NCBI GenBank assembly: GCA_938036745.1
Contig: CALHWG010000064.1
Span: 1 to 22,720 of the forward strand
Length of the DNA: 22,720 nucleotides
Origin: an uncultured bacterium
GTDB lineage: Bacteria; Patescibacteriota; Saccharimonadia; Saccharimonadales; Saccharimonadaceae
Reading direction: 5' to 3'
Shown here: positions 1 to 8,183 of the stretch, one piece after another
How the letters are laid out: every line of letters starts with the position of its first letter
Numbering within the stretch: position 1 is the stretch's first letter
Notes under the pieces: model-generated
What the model was told of the DNA's origin: nothing
Seen by the model: only the letters and a program-made list of their open reading frames with translations
Database searches by the model: none
Position numbers and translations under genes: made by a program

Positions 1-1
1 T

Positions 2-1252
2 CTAGACCGAAAGCTCGACCAGATTGATTTACGAACCGAAAAACTTCGAAACAATGAGCTTGAAGTTGAAAAACTCAAAAATGAGATTAAAGAAATTCGC
101 AAAAAGCAAGATGAAAAACTTGAAAAAATTGCAAAGCTTTCAAAGAAAGAAGCGGCTGAAAAAATTATGAAAATTGCCGAAAGAAATATGGCTCAAGATA
201 TGGTTAATTTAGTTGCAAAGCTCCAAAAAAATGCAACCGAAGATGCCGAAGAACGAGCTCAGGCTATTTTGGTTTCAGCAATGGAGCGAATTTCAAGTGA
301 AGTAACAGCTGAACGAACGGTTACCGCTTTAGAACTCCCTGATGATGAAATGAAAGGTCGAATTATTGGCAAAGAGGGCCGAAACATCCAAGCACTTCAG
401 CGTGAAACTGGTGTAGATATCTTGGTTGATGATACCCCTGGAATGGTTGTTCTTTCAAGTTTCGACCCTGTTCGCCGACAAGTTGCACGACTTTCGCTTG
501 AGCTTTTAATGAAAGACGGGCGAATCAATCCAGCAAGAATTGAAGAAGTTGTTGAAAAAGCTGAACGTGAAATAAACAAGGAGATTAATCGTGCTGGCGA
601 AGATGCTGCTCGTGAAGTCGGACTTTCAGGTTTACCGCATGAAATGTTACGATTGCTTGGTGAATTAAAGTTTCGAACAAGCTATGGCCAGAATGTTTTA
701 AAGCATTCAACTGAAATGGCTAATGTTGCAGGATTAATTGCCGAAGAAATTGGCGCAAACGTTAAAATTGCAAAAACTGCTGCGCTCTTTCACGACATTG
801 GAAAGGCTGTAACCCATAAGATTGAAGGAAAACATGCCCAAATAGGTGCTGAACTTGCCGAAAAATACGGAATGGATCCCCGAGTTGTAAATGCAATTGC
901 AGCACATCATGAAGATGTTGAAGCTACAACAGTCGAGGCAATTATTGTTAAAATCACTGACGCAATGAGCGCATCTCGACCAGGAACTCGAAACGCTTCT
1001 GCTGAAAACTTTGTAGAGAGAATGCGCGAGCTTGAAAATGTTGCAACTAGCTTTAAAGGCATAGATAAGGCTTATGCGATTTCGGCTGGTAGAGAAATCC
1101 GCGTAATAGTTTCACCAGAGTCTGTTGACGATCTTTCGGCAATAAAAATGGCACGAGATATTGCAGATAAAATTGAAAGCACAATGCAATATCCAGGCGT
1201 AATTAAAGTTAATATAATTCGTGAAACGCGCGCAATCGAATATGCAAAATAA
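2..1252 (+). CDS. rny: Ribonuclease Y, 5'-truncated by the window edge
   Basis: Membrane-anchored endoribonuclease that starts mRNA decay. The frame is already open at base 2 (Leu-Asp-Arg-Lys-Leu...), so the first internal Met at 167 is not the true start; the N-terminal membrane helix and part of the coiled coil lie outside the window. What remains, in order: a Lys/Glu-rich coiled coil (bases 2 to about 300); a KH RNA-binding domain with the loop GRIIGKEGRNIQALQ (about 355-400); and an HD phosphohydrolase domain with metal-binding His-Asp in FHDIGK (about 790) and the downstream AAHHEDVE. The C-terminal end is intact and stops with TAA just before a terminator. The domain order is diagnostic of RNase Y. 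Nothing looks broken. Confidence 0.96.
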   Translation, partial: LDRKLDQIDLRTEKLRNNELEVEKLKNEIKEIRKKQDEKLEKIAKLSKKEAAEKIMKIAERNMAQDMVNLVAKLQKNATEDAEERAQAILVSAMERISSEVTAERTVTALELPDDEMKGRIIGKEGRNIQALQRETGVDILVDDTPGMVVLSSFDPVRRQVARLSLELLMKDGRINPARIEEVVEKAEREINKEINRAGEDAAREVGLSGLPHEMLRLLGELKFRTSYGQNVLKHSTEMANVAGLIAEEIGANVKIAKTAALFHDIGKAVTHKIEGKHAQIGAELAEKYGMDPRVVNAIAAHHEDVEATTVEAIIVKITDAMSASRPGTRNASAENFVERMRELENVATSFKGIDKAYAISAGREIRVIVSPESVDDLSAIKMARDIADKIESTMQYPGVIKVNIIRETRAIEYAK

Positions 1253-1270
1253 TACATTTCGAAATATAAT

Positions 1271-1296
1271 AAAATAGCCTTCGTAAAGGCTATTTT
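1271..1296. terminator. Bidirectional terminator between rny and the pilin-like operon
   Basis: An 11-bp perfect stem, AAAATAGCCTT (1271-1281) with AAGGCTATTTT (1286-1296), closes a CGTA loop. A-rich and T-rich flanks give a U-tract in both directions. It lies between the rny stop (1252) and the stop of the convergent gene (1300), so it can end both transcripts. Confidence 0.85.
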
Positions 1297-1299
1297 ATA

Positions 1300-2520
1300 T
1301 TACATCTTACAGTTTAATCCACTATTTTTAATTTTAGTTGTTGAGAAATCTTTACAAATCGGCTCATCCCCTTCAGTTTGAGCAGAAAATAAAGGAACTG
1401 GGAAATTACTATCATGGAATCCAATTCGACTTTCAATTCTTCTAAACTGATTATTCGCTCGACCAGTTGAGTCAACTTTCGGTTGAATGCCCTTAAAATC
1501 TACAATATTGCCATTATTCATAAGCTCAATTTTAAATTCAGCATTATTCATTAAAGGTGTCAATCGAGCATATAAAACATCAGTTGGAGAAACGTTTCGC
1601 CCAATATTTATTACCATTTCGCAAGCATAGGTATTTGAACTAGCCCCAAGATCATCTGAACATTTTGTAAAAGTATAGTCATTTGTTGACTGTGCAGATT
1701 TTTCATCTCGACGAACAGTTGGTAGATTCGAACTATTCACAACTCGAGAATCCAAGCCCGAATCAGGATAAAACAGCATCTCACTCGCACCATTTCCATC
1801 ATCTGGATAAGGTGTATCCATGCTTGTTGACGAATTTCCATTCTGTCCGGGAACATAACCATATAGTTGGGTTTTTAATATGGCTGGTCTATTTTGAGCT
1901 TGCCAATCTTTCAGAATATTAGGGCGAGCATTAGGATTATTTATTGAATCTAATGATATTTTTGAACCATTCGCCATATTATTTTTAGTATGCCACTTAA
2001 CATGAATCTGGTTAAAGCTTGAAACACCTTTTAAGTTAATAACTGAGGGCGTTCCTTCATTACTTTGACCCAAAAAGTCAGAAGTATCTGTTTTAATTTT
2101 AACACAAGTATAGGCTTGGTTTAAATCTCGATCAGTATTTCCTCCACCGGAACTTGTTTTGGTTTGTACTATAGTTTCACTACCGTTAGCGCCAATTCCG
2201 GCAGTCGCTAGAACATAGCAGCTACCAGACAGAATTGCCTTTGTCATTTCACTGCAATCATATGTCTTACCTTCGAAAACTTTCTTACCAACATCTGCAC
2301 CACCACAGGCACCTTTATAAATTCGTAAAAATCTTTTAGCGTCTTCAACTCCCGCCTGAGCACTATCATAAGCACTCTGTGAAAGATCTAGCCTACTGGC
2401 CTGCTCTTGGTCTCGGAGCATAATCCGCAAAAAGCTCGCAGACATAATCGAGACCAAAATACTAACCATAATAACAATAAAGATTGAAACACCACCTTTT
2501 TTAAACTCTCTATTTGTCAT
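1300..2520 (-). CDS. PilX/pilin-like membrane-anchored surface protein
   Basis: 406 aa; exact function unknown. The N-terminus is a short basic segment (REFKKGG), one hydrophobic helix (about residues 11-32), then SAYDSAQAGVEDAKR (about 49-63). That arrangement is typical of PilX-type minor pilins, where a helix is followed by an Ala/Glu-rich 'AFQAAEAALRDAE' segment. A KKGG sequence precedes the helix as in prepilin peptidase sites, but the usual Glu at +5 is not evident. The remainder is a Ser/Asn-rich, probably beta-rich exported domain with at least eight Cys, the last a few residues from the end, which suggests disulfides. It is the third gene of an operon, starting 2 nt after the preceding stop with GAGG about 9 nt upstream, and ends at a terminator. 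The pilus link is inferred from the N-terminus only. Confidence 0.7.
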   Translation of the reverse strand: MTNREFKKGGVSIFIVIMVSILVSIMSASFLRIMLRDQEQASRLDLSQSAYDSAQAGVEDAKRFLRIYKGACGGADVGKKVFEGKTYDCSEMTKAILSGSCYVLATAGIGANGSETIVQTKTSSGGGNTDRDLNQAYTCVKIKTDTSDFLGQSNEGTPSVINLKGVSSFNQIHVKWHTKNNMANGSKISLDSINNPNARPNILKDWQAQNRPAILKTQLYGYVPGQNGNSSTSMDTPYPDDGNGASEMLFYPDSGLDSRVVNSSNLPTVRRDEKSAQSTNDYTFTKCSDDLGASSNTYACEMVINIGRNVSPTDVLYARLTPLMNNAEFKIELMNNGNIVDFKGIQPKVDSTGRANNQFRRIESRIGFHDSNFPVPLFSAQTEGDEPICKDFSTTKIKNSGLNCKM

Positions 2521-2522
2521 AT

Positions 2523-4997
2523 TTAATACCTCACCGGAAGTTCTTTAGTATAAGTTGTAACAATTTTACCCGCACTACCAGATTGAGACTGAGCCCACAA
2601 GTAGGTATCTGCCGATTGGTTAAAAATTTCAGCAGGATTAGCTAGCGTATCTTTCGCAGTTCCATCGGAGCCAGCAGTTCGCCATAATCGCAATCCTTTC
2701 GAAACTGTTCCACCGCGCACACGCAATTGATTGTCACAATTTTTCATATTAACATCATTGGCATTCTGGGCGCCGTTAACCGCACAAGTATTTATTACGC
2801 CTTGAGCAATCAACCACGCATCAACTCTTTTCACTCCTTGATCAATAGTAATATCTCCGTCAGCAATAATTATAATCTGACGAAAATCCGAATCATTATT
2901 TACAGCTCTATCAGCATTCACAATATCGCCAGAAATTCGAATATTTTTACCATAGATTACTCGAGTTTGCTTATCAGCTGAAATTGAACCAAGCTGTTTG
3001 TTCGAATCGCCATAAACTTCAACTTTTATATTCATATCTTCGAAATTCTTTTTCGGAAATTTTGAAGCAATGTTTGAAATTAATGAATCAATACTTGATT
3101 TTCCTTGACCAAAACTACTTTTTGAAGAATAATCTTCAATTGCCAACTTTCGAGTGCTTTGCGAAGATTCAGTTCGAAAATCTTTAATTTTCACACCTGA
3201 GAGTGCTTCATATTCAACCCAAGAACCAAGAACTCCTTGTTTAGTTGTAGATAAACTCGTTCGAATGCCCGATTTTGAATAGACGCCATTTCCCCAGAAT
3301 TGAACTTTTGGTTTCTTAACCAACTTAATACAAATTGGTGCACCATGCCGCCAGTCTAAATTTTCTCGTTCTTGTTTAGCTTGCTCAGCCTGACTTTGGT
3401 TCGAATTCATCTTGTATGGTGAGATGGAAAGCGCCACACAATAACGGGTTCCTGCCTCGGCACCATCTTCAATTGAAGGTATAAAATCGGCAACTCGAGT
3501 ATCTTTATTAAATTTCCCAGCTCCTTCTTTAACAACACGACAATTTTCAATTCCTTGATAATCTTGATAATAAAAGTTTGAAGGTGAACAGGTATCGCTA
3601 TTCGTATTATCTCTCTTATTATTTTGAGTTACAAAACTCTCTTTATCTGAAGGAACGCGCCAAGTTGTAATTTTATATCTTATTGATGAAGTTTCAGTTC
3701 CACCTCCTGGAATATTAATTTCTTCACCATCATTAGGGTCGTTTGGTACTTTACCATTAGTAGGAACATCCAAATCACCACCAGAGCAGTTTCGAATTTT
3801 GTCAATTTTAACACAAGGTGTTATTTCGAAATCATAAGGAATATAGACACAAGCATCATTAGTAGTCTTATTATACCTATTAGTATTATCAATATCTCCA
3901 GCAGCAACTCCATATGACATTTTTGAACATATTATCTTTCCGGCCATATCTCTGGTCACCCTAAAGATCTCCCTATCGGTATCTACTGCATTAATCGTAT
4001 CCCAAATATTACCTTGATTAATTATCGTAGGCCTACTATCCCACGAGTCTTTATTCCATCTAAAATTATAATTATTTACTGAATAATCGCCATATCCATC
4101 ATTTCTGACAGTTCGATAATAACCACTACCGCTGACACTTTTCCTATTAAAATCCTTGCCTATAACTTTGTGTCTAAAAGAAACCCATTGGCCAACTTTA
4201 GCAGTTTGAGGATTATAGCGGCCATTACTCTTAAATCTTGAATCGTTTGAATTAATTCTCTGGTTAGAATTTAAAACTGCCGCTTTAGTATCTCCTTCAA
4301 CGTTAAATTTGACTGGTGCTTTAACCCTTAGAATGATATCAAGGTAATAACAATTCCCCGGAAGACCTTCGTGATCATCTGCCCAGCTATGATTTCCCCT
4401 TCCATAAAAATTCCAACACTGCCATACATTAAATTTTATATAATCTCCGTCTGATAGTTTATTTATCTCAGACTCTTTAATAGATATCTTAGCAACCCCG
4501 ATACGGCCAGCCTCTCTCTCGTTTAAATGGAAGCTAAAAGCGGCTCCTTGGCCCCTTCTACCCACAGGGACAGATCCATTACTTTCAAGTTTACTAGCAT
4601 CTAAATCATCTTTTTGGATTCTAATATTTGTAGCAGCAGCATGATTTACACCTTTACATGCCATTGCGGCAATGTTAAGATAAAAGCTTCTACTCTCTTT
4701 ACTTACTTCAAAATCATTTTTTTCGTAAATGGAACTAATAACCTTTTTACCTTCAGGGTCGGCAGATATCCAGTTTCCTGTTACTGATACAGGACTATAA
4801 TACGTATCGAAATCAATTTCAGTTCCTTCATATGTTTTTTGCTTAATCATTGTACCACGAGCATTACAAGTATCTCGAAGCCTTCGAGCAACACTATGCG
4901 GTAAGGAGTTGTCAGCATTTGTATTCTTTTGAAAAAATACAGAATTAAATATACAAGATAGCAAAATAGCAAAAAATAAAATATTAAGTTTTTTCAT
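2523..4997 (-). CDS. Large Cys-rich secreted or lipid-anchored surface protein
   Basis: 824 aa with no confident functional family. It begins with a signal sequence: two Lys, a hydrophobic stretch, then LLSC at residues 12-15, which resembles a lipobox, so it may be a lipoprotein; otherwise cleavage would fall near residue 28. The mature protein is rich in Asn, Ser, Gly, Tyr and scattered Cys. From about residue 560 (KKPKVQFWGNG) a distinct C-terminal region begins, with GKNIRISGDIV and IIIIADGDITID (about 709-720) and a run of short beta-strand-like repeats suggesting a beta-solenoid. From memory, similar 'KPKVQ.WG' and 'IIxADGDIxI' segments occur in large surface proteins of Saccharibacteria and other Patescibacteria; this needs a profile search. 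It starts directly after the 140-aa gene stops, with GGAG about 11 nt upstream, and is followed 2 nt later by the pilin-like gene, so the three products probably work together at the cell surface. Confidence 0.65.
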   Translation of the reverse strand: MKKLNILFFAILLSCIFNSVFFQKNTNADNSLPHSVARRLRDTCNARGTMIKQKTYEGTEIDFDTYYSPVSVTGNWISADPEGKKVISSIYEKNDFEVSKESRSFYLNIAAMACKGVNHAAATNIRIQKDDLDASKLESNGSVPVGRRGQGAAFSFHLNEREAGRIGVAKISIKESEINKLSDGDYIKFNVWQCWNFYGRGNHSWADDHEGLPGNCYYLDIILRVKAPVKFNVEGDTKAAVLNSNQRINSNDSRFKSNGRYNPQTAKVGQWVSFRHKVIGKDFNRKSVSGSGYYRTVRNDGYGDYSVNNYNFRWNKDSWDSRPTIINQGNIWDTINAVDTDREIFRVTRDMAGKIICSKMSYGVAAGDIDNTNRYNKTTNDACVYIPYDFEITPCVKIDKIRNCSGGDLDVPTNGKVPNDPNDGEEINIPGGGTETSSIRYKITTWRVPSDKESFVTQNNKRDNTNSDTCSPSNFYYQDYQGIENCRVVKEGAGKFNKDTRVADFIPSIEDGAEAGTRYCVALSISPYKMNSNQSQAEQAKQERENLDWRHGAPICIKLVKKPKVQFWGNGVYSKSGIRTSLSTTKQGVLGSWVEYEALSGVKIKDFRTESSQSTRKLAIEDYSSKSSFGQGKSSIDSLISNIASKFPKKNFEDMNIKVEVYGDSNKQLGSISADKQTRVIYGKNIRISGDIVNADRAVNNDSDFRQIIIIADGDITIDQGVKRVDAWLIAQGVINTCAVNGAQNANDVNMKNCDNQLRVRGGTVSKGLRLWRTAGSDGTAKDTLANPAEIFNQSADTYLWAQSQSGSAGKIVTTYTKELPVRY

Positions 4998-5420
4998 TTA
5001 GAATAGATCTCCAACATCTTTATATTTTAATCCTGAAGGTTTAATATACTCAATATAGCTAACGCCACTAATTTTTAAGCTTGGGTTTTGACCCTTATTA
5101 ATCATTTCTTCAAGATTTTTAAATGTCTGTTCCTGATTTTCTGTTCCAATAAAAAGCCGCATCATAACACAGTTGGGATCTTTCTCATTTCCTGCTTTTT
5201 TTGAAATCTCATCACCTAAAGCTTTTGCGTTCTTGGTGTATTCTTCTTTTCTACCTTTAATATTGTTATATTTATTAATAATATCATCCCCACAAACTGA
5301 ACCAACAGGGTTTTTCATTGCGGCAATATCATTTTTATTTTTAATTACTTGCACTACATTTAGCCCTGCACTAAAAACAGCAATAGCTAAAACTACACCA
5401 AATAATATTTTGTGTTTCAT
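4998..5420 (-). CDS. Small membrane-anchored extracytoplasmic protein, first gene of the surface operon
   Basis: 140 aa, family not recognised. One N-terminal hydrophobic helix (about residues 5-25) serves as anchor or signal; the rest is a soluble Lys/Asn-rich domain with two Cys (43 and 84) that could pair outside the cell. Residues about 45-75 and 95-110 look helical. The start is supported by GGTGGAGGG about 10 nt upstream and by a good promoter at 5460-5488. Its stop codon abuts the ATG of the 824-aa protein, so translation is probably coupled. It could be an accessory or assembly factor for the large surface protein; that is inference from position alone. Confidence 0.7.
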   Translation of the reverse strand: MKHKILFGVVLAIAVFSAGLNVVQVIKNKNDIAAMKNPVGSVCGDDIINKYNNIKGRKEEYTKNAKALGDEISKKAGNEKDPNCVMMRLFIGTENQEQTFKNLEEMINKGQNPSLKISGVSYIEYIKPSGLKYKDVGDLF

Positions 5421-5459
5421 TATCTAAGTCCCTCCACCTTAAAAATATTTCCTAAAATA

Positions 5460-5488
5460 ATTATAAACAAAAGCGTTTTAAAAATCAA
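5460..5488 (-). promoter_or_regulatory. Promoter of the three-gene surface operon
   Basis: On the minus strand TTGATT (5483-5488), a 17-bp spacer and TATAAT (5460-5465). The predicted start near 5453 leaves a leader of about 32 nt carrying a GGAGG ribosome site. The same TTGATT-17-TATAAT arrangement precedes the tRNA at the window end. Confidence 0.75.
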
Positions 5489-5525
5489 GACTGCACCGTA
5501 ATAAATCTATCTTACAATATATTTA

Positions 5526-8108
5526 TTACATATTTAACCAATCCTTACCAATAGAAATTTCAACCTTTAATTTAACATTTAATTCTGGAGCCACGCTCTC
5601 CATTTCTCGCTTTAAAATTTCTGCCACATTTTCAGCATTTTCAGCTGGAACTTCCACCAAAATCGAATCATGAATTTGTAAAATTTGTTCACCGAGCCCA
5701 GCTTTTACAATTTTTTCATCAACAGCCAACATAGCTCGCTTCATTAAATCCGCCTCGGTGCCTTGAATTGGCATATTCTGGGCTGCTCGCTTTGCCATCT
5801 CGCGAATCATAAAATTACTCGATTTTATATCTGGCATTGGTCGCCTTCGCCCAAAAAATGTCTCTACAAAACCTTCATCCTGAGCTTTTTTCAATGTATT
5901 ATCCATAAGCTCACGAATCGGTTTGTGCGCATTAAAATACTCTTCAATATATTTTTTCGCCTCATAAAAACCAACCCCAATCGTGCCAGAAAGATTGTGA
6001 GCCCCAACGCCATAAAGAACGCTAAAATTGATAATTTTAGCAACGCGTCGTTGCTCTTTCGAAACTTCATCAATTGGAACACTAAAAACCTCGCTCGCAG
6101 TCTTTGCGTGAATATCTAAATCTTTTTCAAAAGTTTCAATCAAAGGCTTGTCGTTTGCCAAAACTGCCGCCAATCTCAATTCAAACTGCGAATAATCTGC
6201 TGAAACGAGTAGATTCCCCTTTTTCGCCACAAAGCCCTCACGAATACGCCGCCCAAGTTCGGAACGAATCGGTATATTTTGCAAATTAGGATTACTTGAA
6301 GAAAGCCGCCCCGTCGTTGTTACATCTTGCGCAAAATTGCTATGAATCCGATTTTTTTCATCTGCTAATTTTGGCAAAGCATCAACATAGGTACTTTTTA
6401 ATTTCGAAAATTCACGGAATTGCTCAATTTTTTCAATAATTGGGCTATGTTCTCGTAATTTATCAAGCTCTTTTTGCCCTGTCGAAAAGCCATTTTTTGA
6501 TTTTTTAATACCTTTTGTCGGTAGGTTCAAATCTTCAAAAAGAACTTTCGAAAGTTGCAATGGACTAGCAACATTAAATTCTCGCCCAGCGATTTCAAAA
6601 ATCTCGTTCTCAATCTTTGAAATTTCACCAGCAAATTCCACACTCATTTTAGCAAAAATCTCTGGGCAAATTTCAACACCAGCTTTTTCCATTTTAAATA
6701 AAACCAAACTCATTGGAAAATCTAACTTTTTAGCAATTTCACGAATTCTTGGCAAATCTTCAAGCTTTTTTTGTTGACGCTCAAAAATAATCCGCATTGC
6801 TGAAATTCGAACTTTCGAATCATCTTCATTTATTTTTTCGCCATAAATCCCGCTCAAACTTTTATCGCGGATTAAAGCATTCAACAAAAATTCCAATTGC
6901 TCGATATCGTAAATTTCACCCCAATCTTCAAAGTCAATGCCAGCATTAAAAATTTTATGAAATGTTTCTTTCGCATTAAAGAAAGCTGTTTTTACATTTT
7001 TGAAGAAATTAGAAAATTTCGAAAATTCCATAAAATTAAATTCTGCAATATTTTCAAAATTCGAAACTAAAATTTTTAATTTTTGAGTATCAAAATCAAA
7101 GAAAACCAAATCTTGTGGTTTTTCGAAAAACTTTTCAGCAGAAATTTCTGGCAAAATATTAATCTCAGAAGATTTCAAAACTTCTTCAAAAAGCCCAATT
7201 TGGTTTTCATTTTTTGTTTCAAAATCCTCTGAGCCAGTTTTCATCTCTTTTGGAATTTTTCGCACCAAAGAATTAAATTCAAGCTTTCGAAGCATTTTTA
7301 AAACTTCTTCATAATTAAAGTTACGGATATCGGCATCTTCAAAGTTAAGCTCAACTGGTGCATCAAGAAAAATTTCAGCAATTTTTTTACTCATAAACGC
7401 TGAATCTTTACCAGCTTCAAGTTTTTTTCGCCAAGCTGGTTTGATATTTTCAAGATTTTCATAAATTCCCTCAAGCGTAAAAAACTCTTGCAAAAGTTGC
7501 GTAGCAGTTTTTGGACCAATCCCTGGCACACCTGGAATATTGTCGCTAGAATCACCTTGAAGTGCTTTTAAATCTAAAAATTGCGATTGTTTTAAGCCGT
7601 ATTTATTCTCAAAATATTCAAGATCAAATTCTTCGATATCCGAAAATCCGCGTTTCATTGCGAAAACTTTAGTATTTTCATCAATCAATTGCAGCATATC
7701 AAGATCAGAAGTAATTAAATTTGCTTCAACTCCAAGCTTATTTGCTTGAACCGCTAGAGTCCCCAAAATATCATCAGCCTCATAACCATCAGTTTCAAAA
7801 AGAGGCCAACCTAAAGTCTTCAAAAAATCCTTTAAAAGTGGAATCTGTTCATAAAAATCATCTGGCGCTTTTTTTCGCCCAGCTTTATATTCAGGATAAA
7901 TCGCACTTCTTTTTGCAGTTGAAGTTCCTTTTTTATCCCAAGCCACAACCACATAATCTGGTTTTAATTTTCGAATAACCTCAAAAGCTAAACTGGCAAA
8001 ACCATAAACGCCACCCGTCGGTGTTCCGTCTTCAAGACTCAAATTACCCATAGCGTAGTAGCCCCGATAAAATACGCTTTTTCCGTCAATAATCACTAAC
8101 TTTTTCAT
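5526..8108 (-). CDS. polA: DNA polymerase I, proofreading domain decayed
   Basis: 860 aa; gap filling, primer removal and repair synthesis. Residues 1 to about 290 are the 5' nuclease: IDGKSVFYRG at the start, YEADDILG, TSDLDML and the helix-hairpin-helix segment GVPGIGPKTATQLLQEF. The middle (about 320-430) sits where a 3'-5' exonuclease belongs, but the Exo I Asp-x-Glu is replaced by FFDFDTQKLKI and the other exonuclease motifs are absent, so proofreading is probably lost. The polymerase domain is intact: motif A DYSQFELRLA with Asp638; motif B RRVAKIINFSVLYG with Phe695 and Tyr699; motif C QIHDS with Asp814. The residue after Asp814 is Ser, where E. coli has Glu883. Its promoter lies 8 nt upstream and there is no Shine-Dalgarno, so the mRNA is probably leaderless. 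No clear terminator follows the stop. Confidence 0.97.
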   Translation of the reverse strand: MKKLVIIDGKSVFYRGYYAMGNLSLEDGTPTGGVYGFASLAFEVIRKLKPDYVVVAWDKKGTSTAKRSAIYPEYKAGRKKAPDDFYEQIPLLKDFLKTLGWPLFETDGYEADDILGTLAVQANKLGVEANLITSDLDMLQLIDENTKVFAMKRGFSDIEEFDLEYFENKYGLKQSQFLDLKALQGDSSDNIPGVPGIGPKTATQLLQEFFTLEGIYENLENIKPAWRKKLEAGKDSAFMSKKIAEIFLDAPVELNFEDADIRNFNYEEVLKMLRKLEFNSLVRKIPKEMKTGSEDFETKNENQIGLFEEVLKSSEINILPEISAEKFFEKPQDLVFFDFDTQKLKILVSNFENIAEFNFMEFSKFSNFFKNVKTAFFNAKETFHKIFNAGIDFEDWGEIYDIEQLEFLLNALIRDKSLSGIYGEKINEDDSKVRISAMRIIFERQQKKLEDLPRIREIAKKLDFPMSLVLFKMEKAGVEICPEIFAKMSVEFAGEISKIENEIFEIAGREFNVASPLQLSKVLFEDLNLPTKGIKKSKNGFSTGQKELDKLREHSPIIEKIEQFREFSKLKSTYVDALPKLADEKNRIHSNFAQDVTTTGRLSSSNPNLQNIPIRSELGRRIREGFVAKKGNLLVSADYSQFELRLAAVLANDKPLIETFEKDLDIHAKTASEVFSVPIDEVSKEQRRVAKIINFSVLYGVGAHNLSGTIGVGFYEAKKYIEEYFNAHKPIRELMDNTLKKAQDEGFVETFFGRRRPMPDIKSSNFMIREMAKRAAQNMPIQGTEADLMKRAMLAVDEKIVKAGLGEQILQIHDSILVEVPAENAENVAEILKREMESVAPELNVKLKVEISIGKDWLNM

Positions 8109-8116
8109 TATATTCC

Positions 8117-8125
8117 ATTATATCA
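8117..8125 (-). promoter_or_regulatory. Extended -10 of polA, leaderless
   Basis: Minus-strand TGATATAAT, with TATAAT at 8117-8122, only 8 nt before the polA ATG; a weak GTGAAA lies at -35 spacing (8140-8145). Transcription should start at or within 2 nt of the start codon. Confidence 0.75.
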
Positions 8126-8159
8126 CGATTGGGGATATTTTTCACTTTTTCGAAAACTG

Positions 8160-8183
8160 AAATAGGGCAATAAAACCCTATTT
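8160..8183 (-). terminator. Hairpin at the end of the pheS-trxB operon
   Basis: An 8-bp stem AAATAGGG/CCCTATTT with an 8-nt loop overlaps the trxB TAG stop (8178-8180). On the minus strand it is followed by CAGTTTTCG, a weak U-tract, so termination may be partial. Confidence 0.55.

Noticed and set aside
167..1252. rny as a complete 361-aa gene starting at 167
   Set aside because: The same frame is open to base 2 and encodes the coiled coil expected upstream, so the gene is cut by the window edge.
5489..5525. Terminator directly after polA
   Set aside because: No stem with a U-tract could be found in the short gap, which is mostly the promoter of the next operon.
7721..7978. Plus-strand open frames inside polA, trxB, pheT and the surface operon (for example 7721-7978, 8627-9103, 9835-10194)
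   Set aside because: They lie opposite conserved coding sequence, have low-complexity Leu/Gln/Phe/Lys-rich translations and no ribosome sites; they are antisense shadows.
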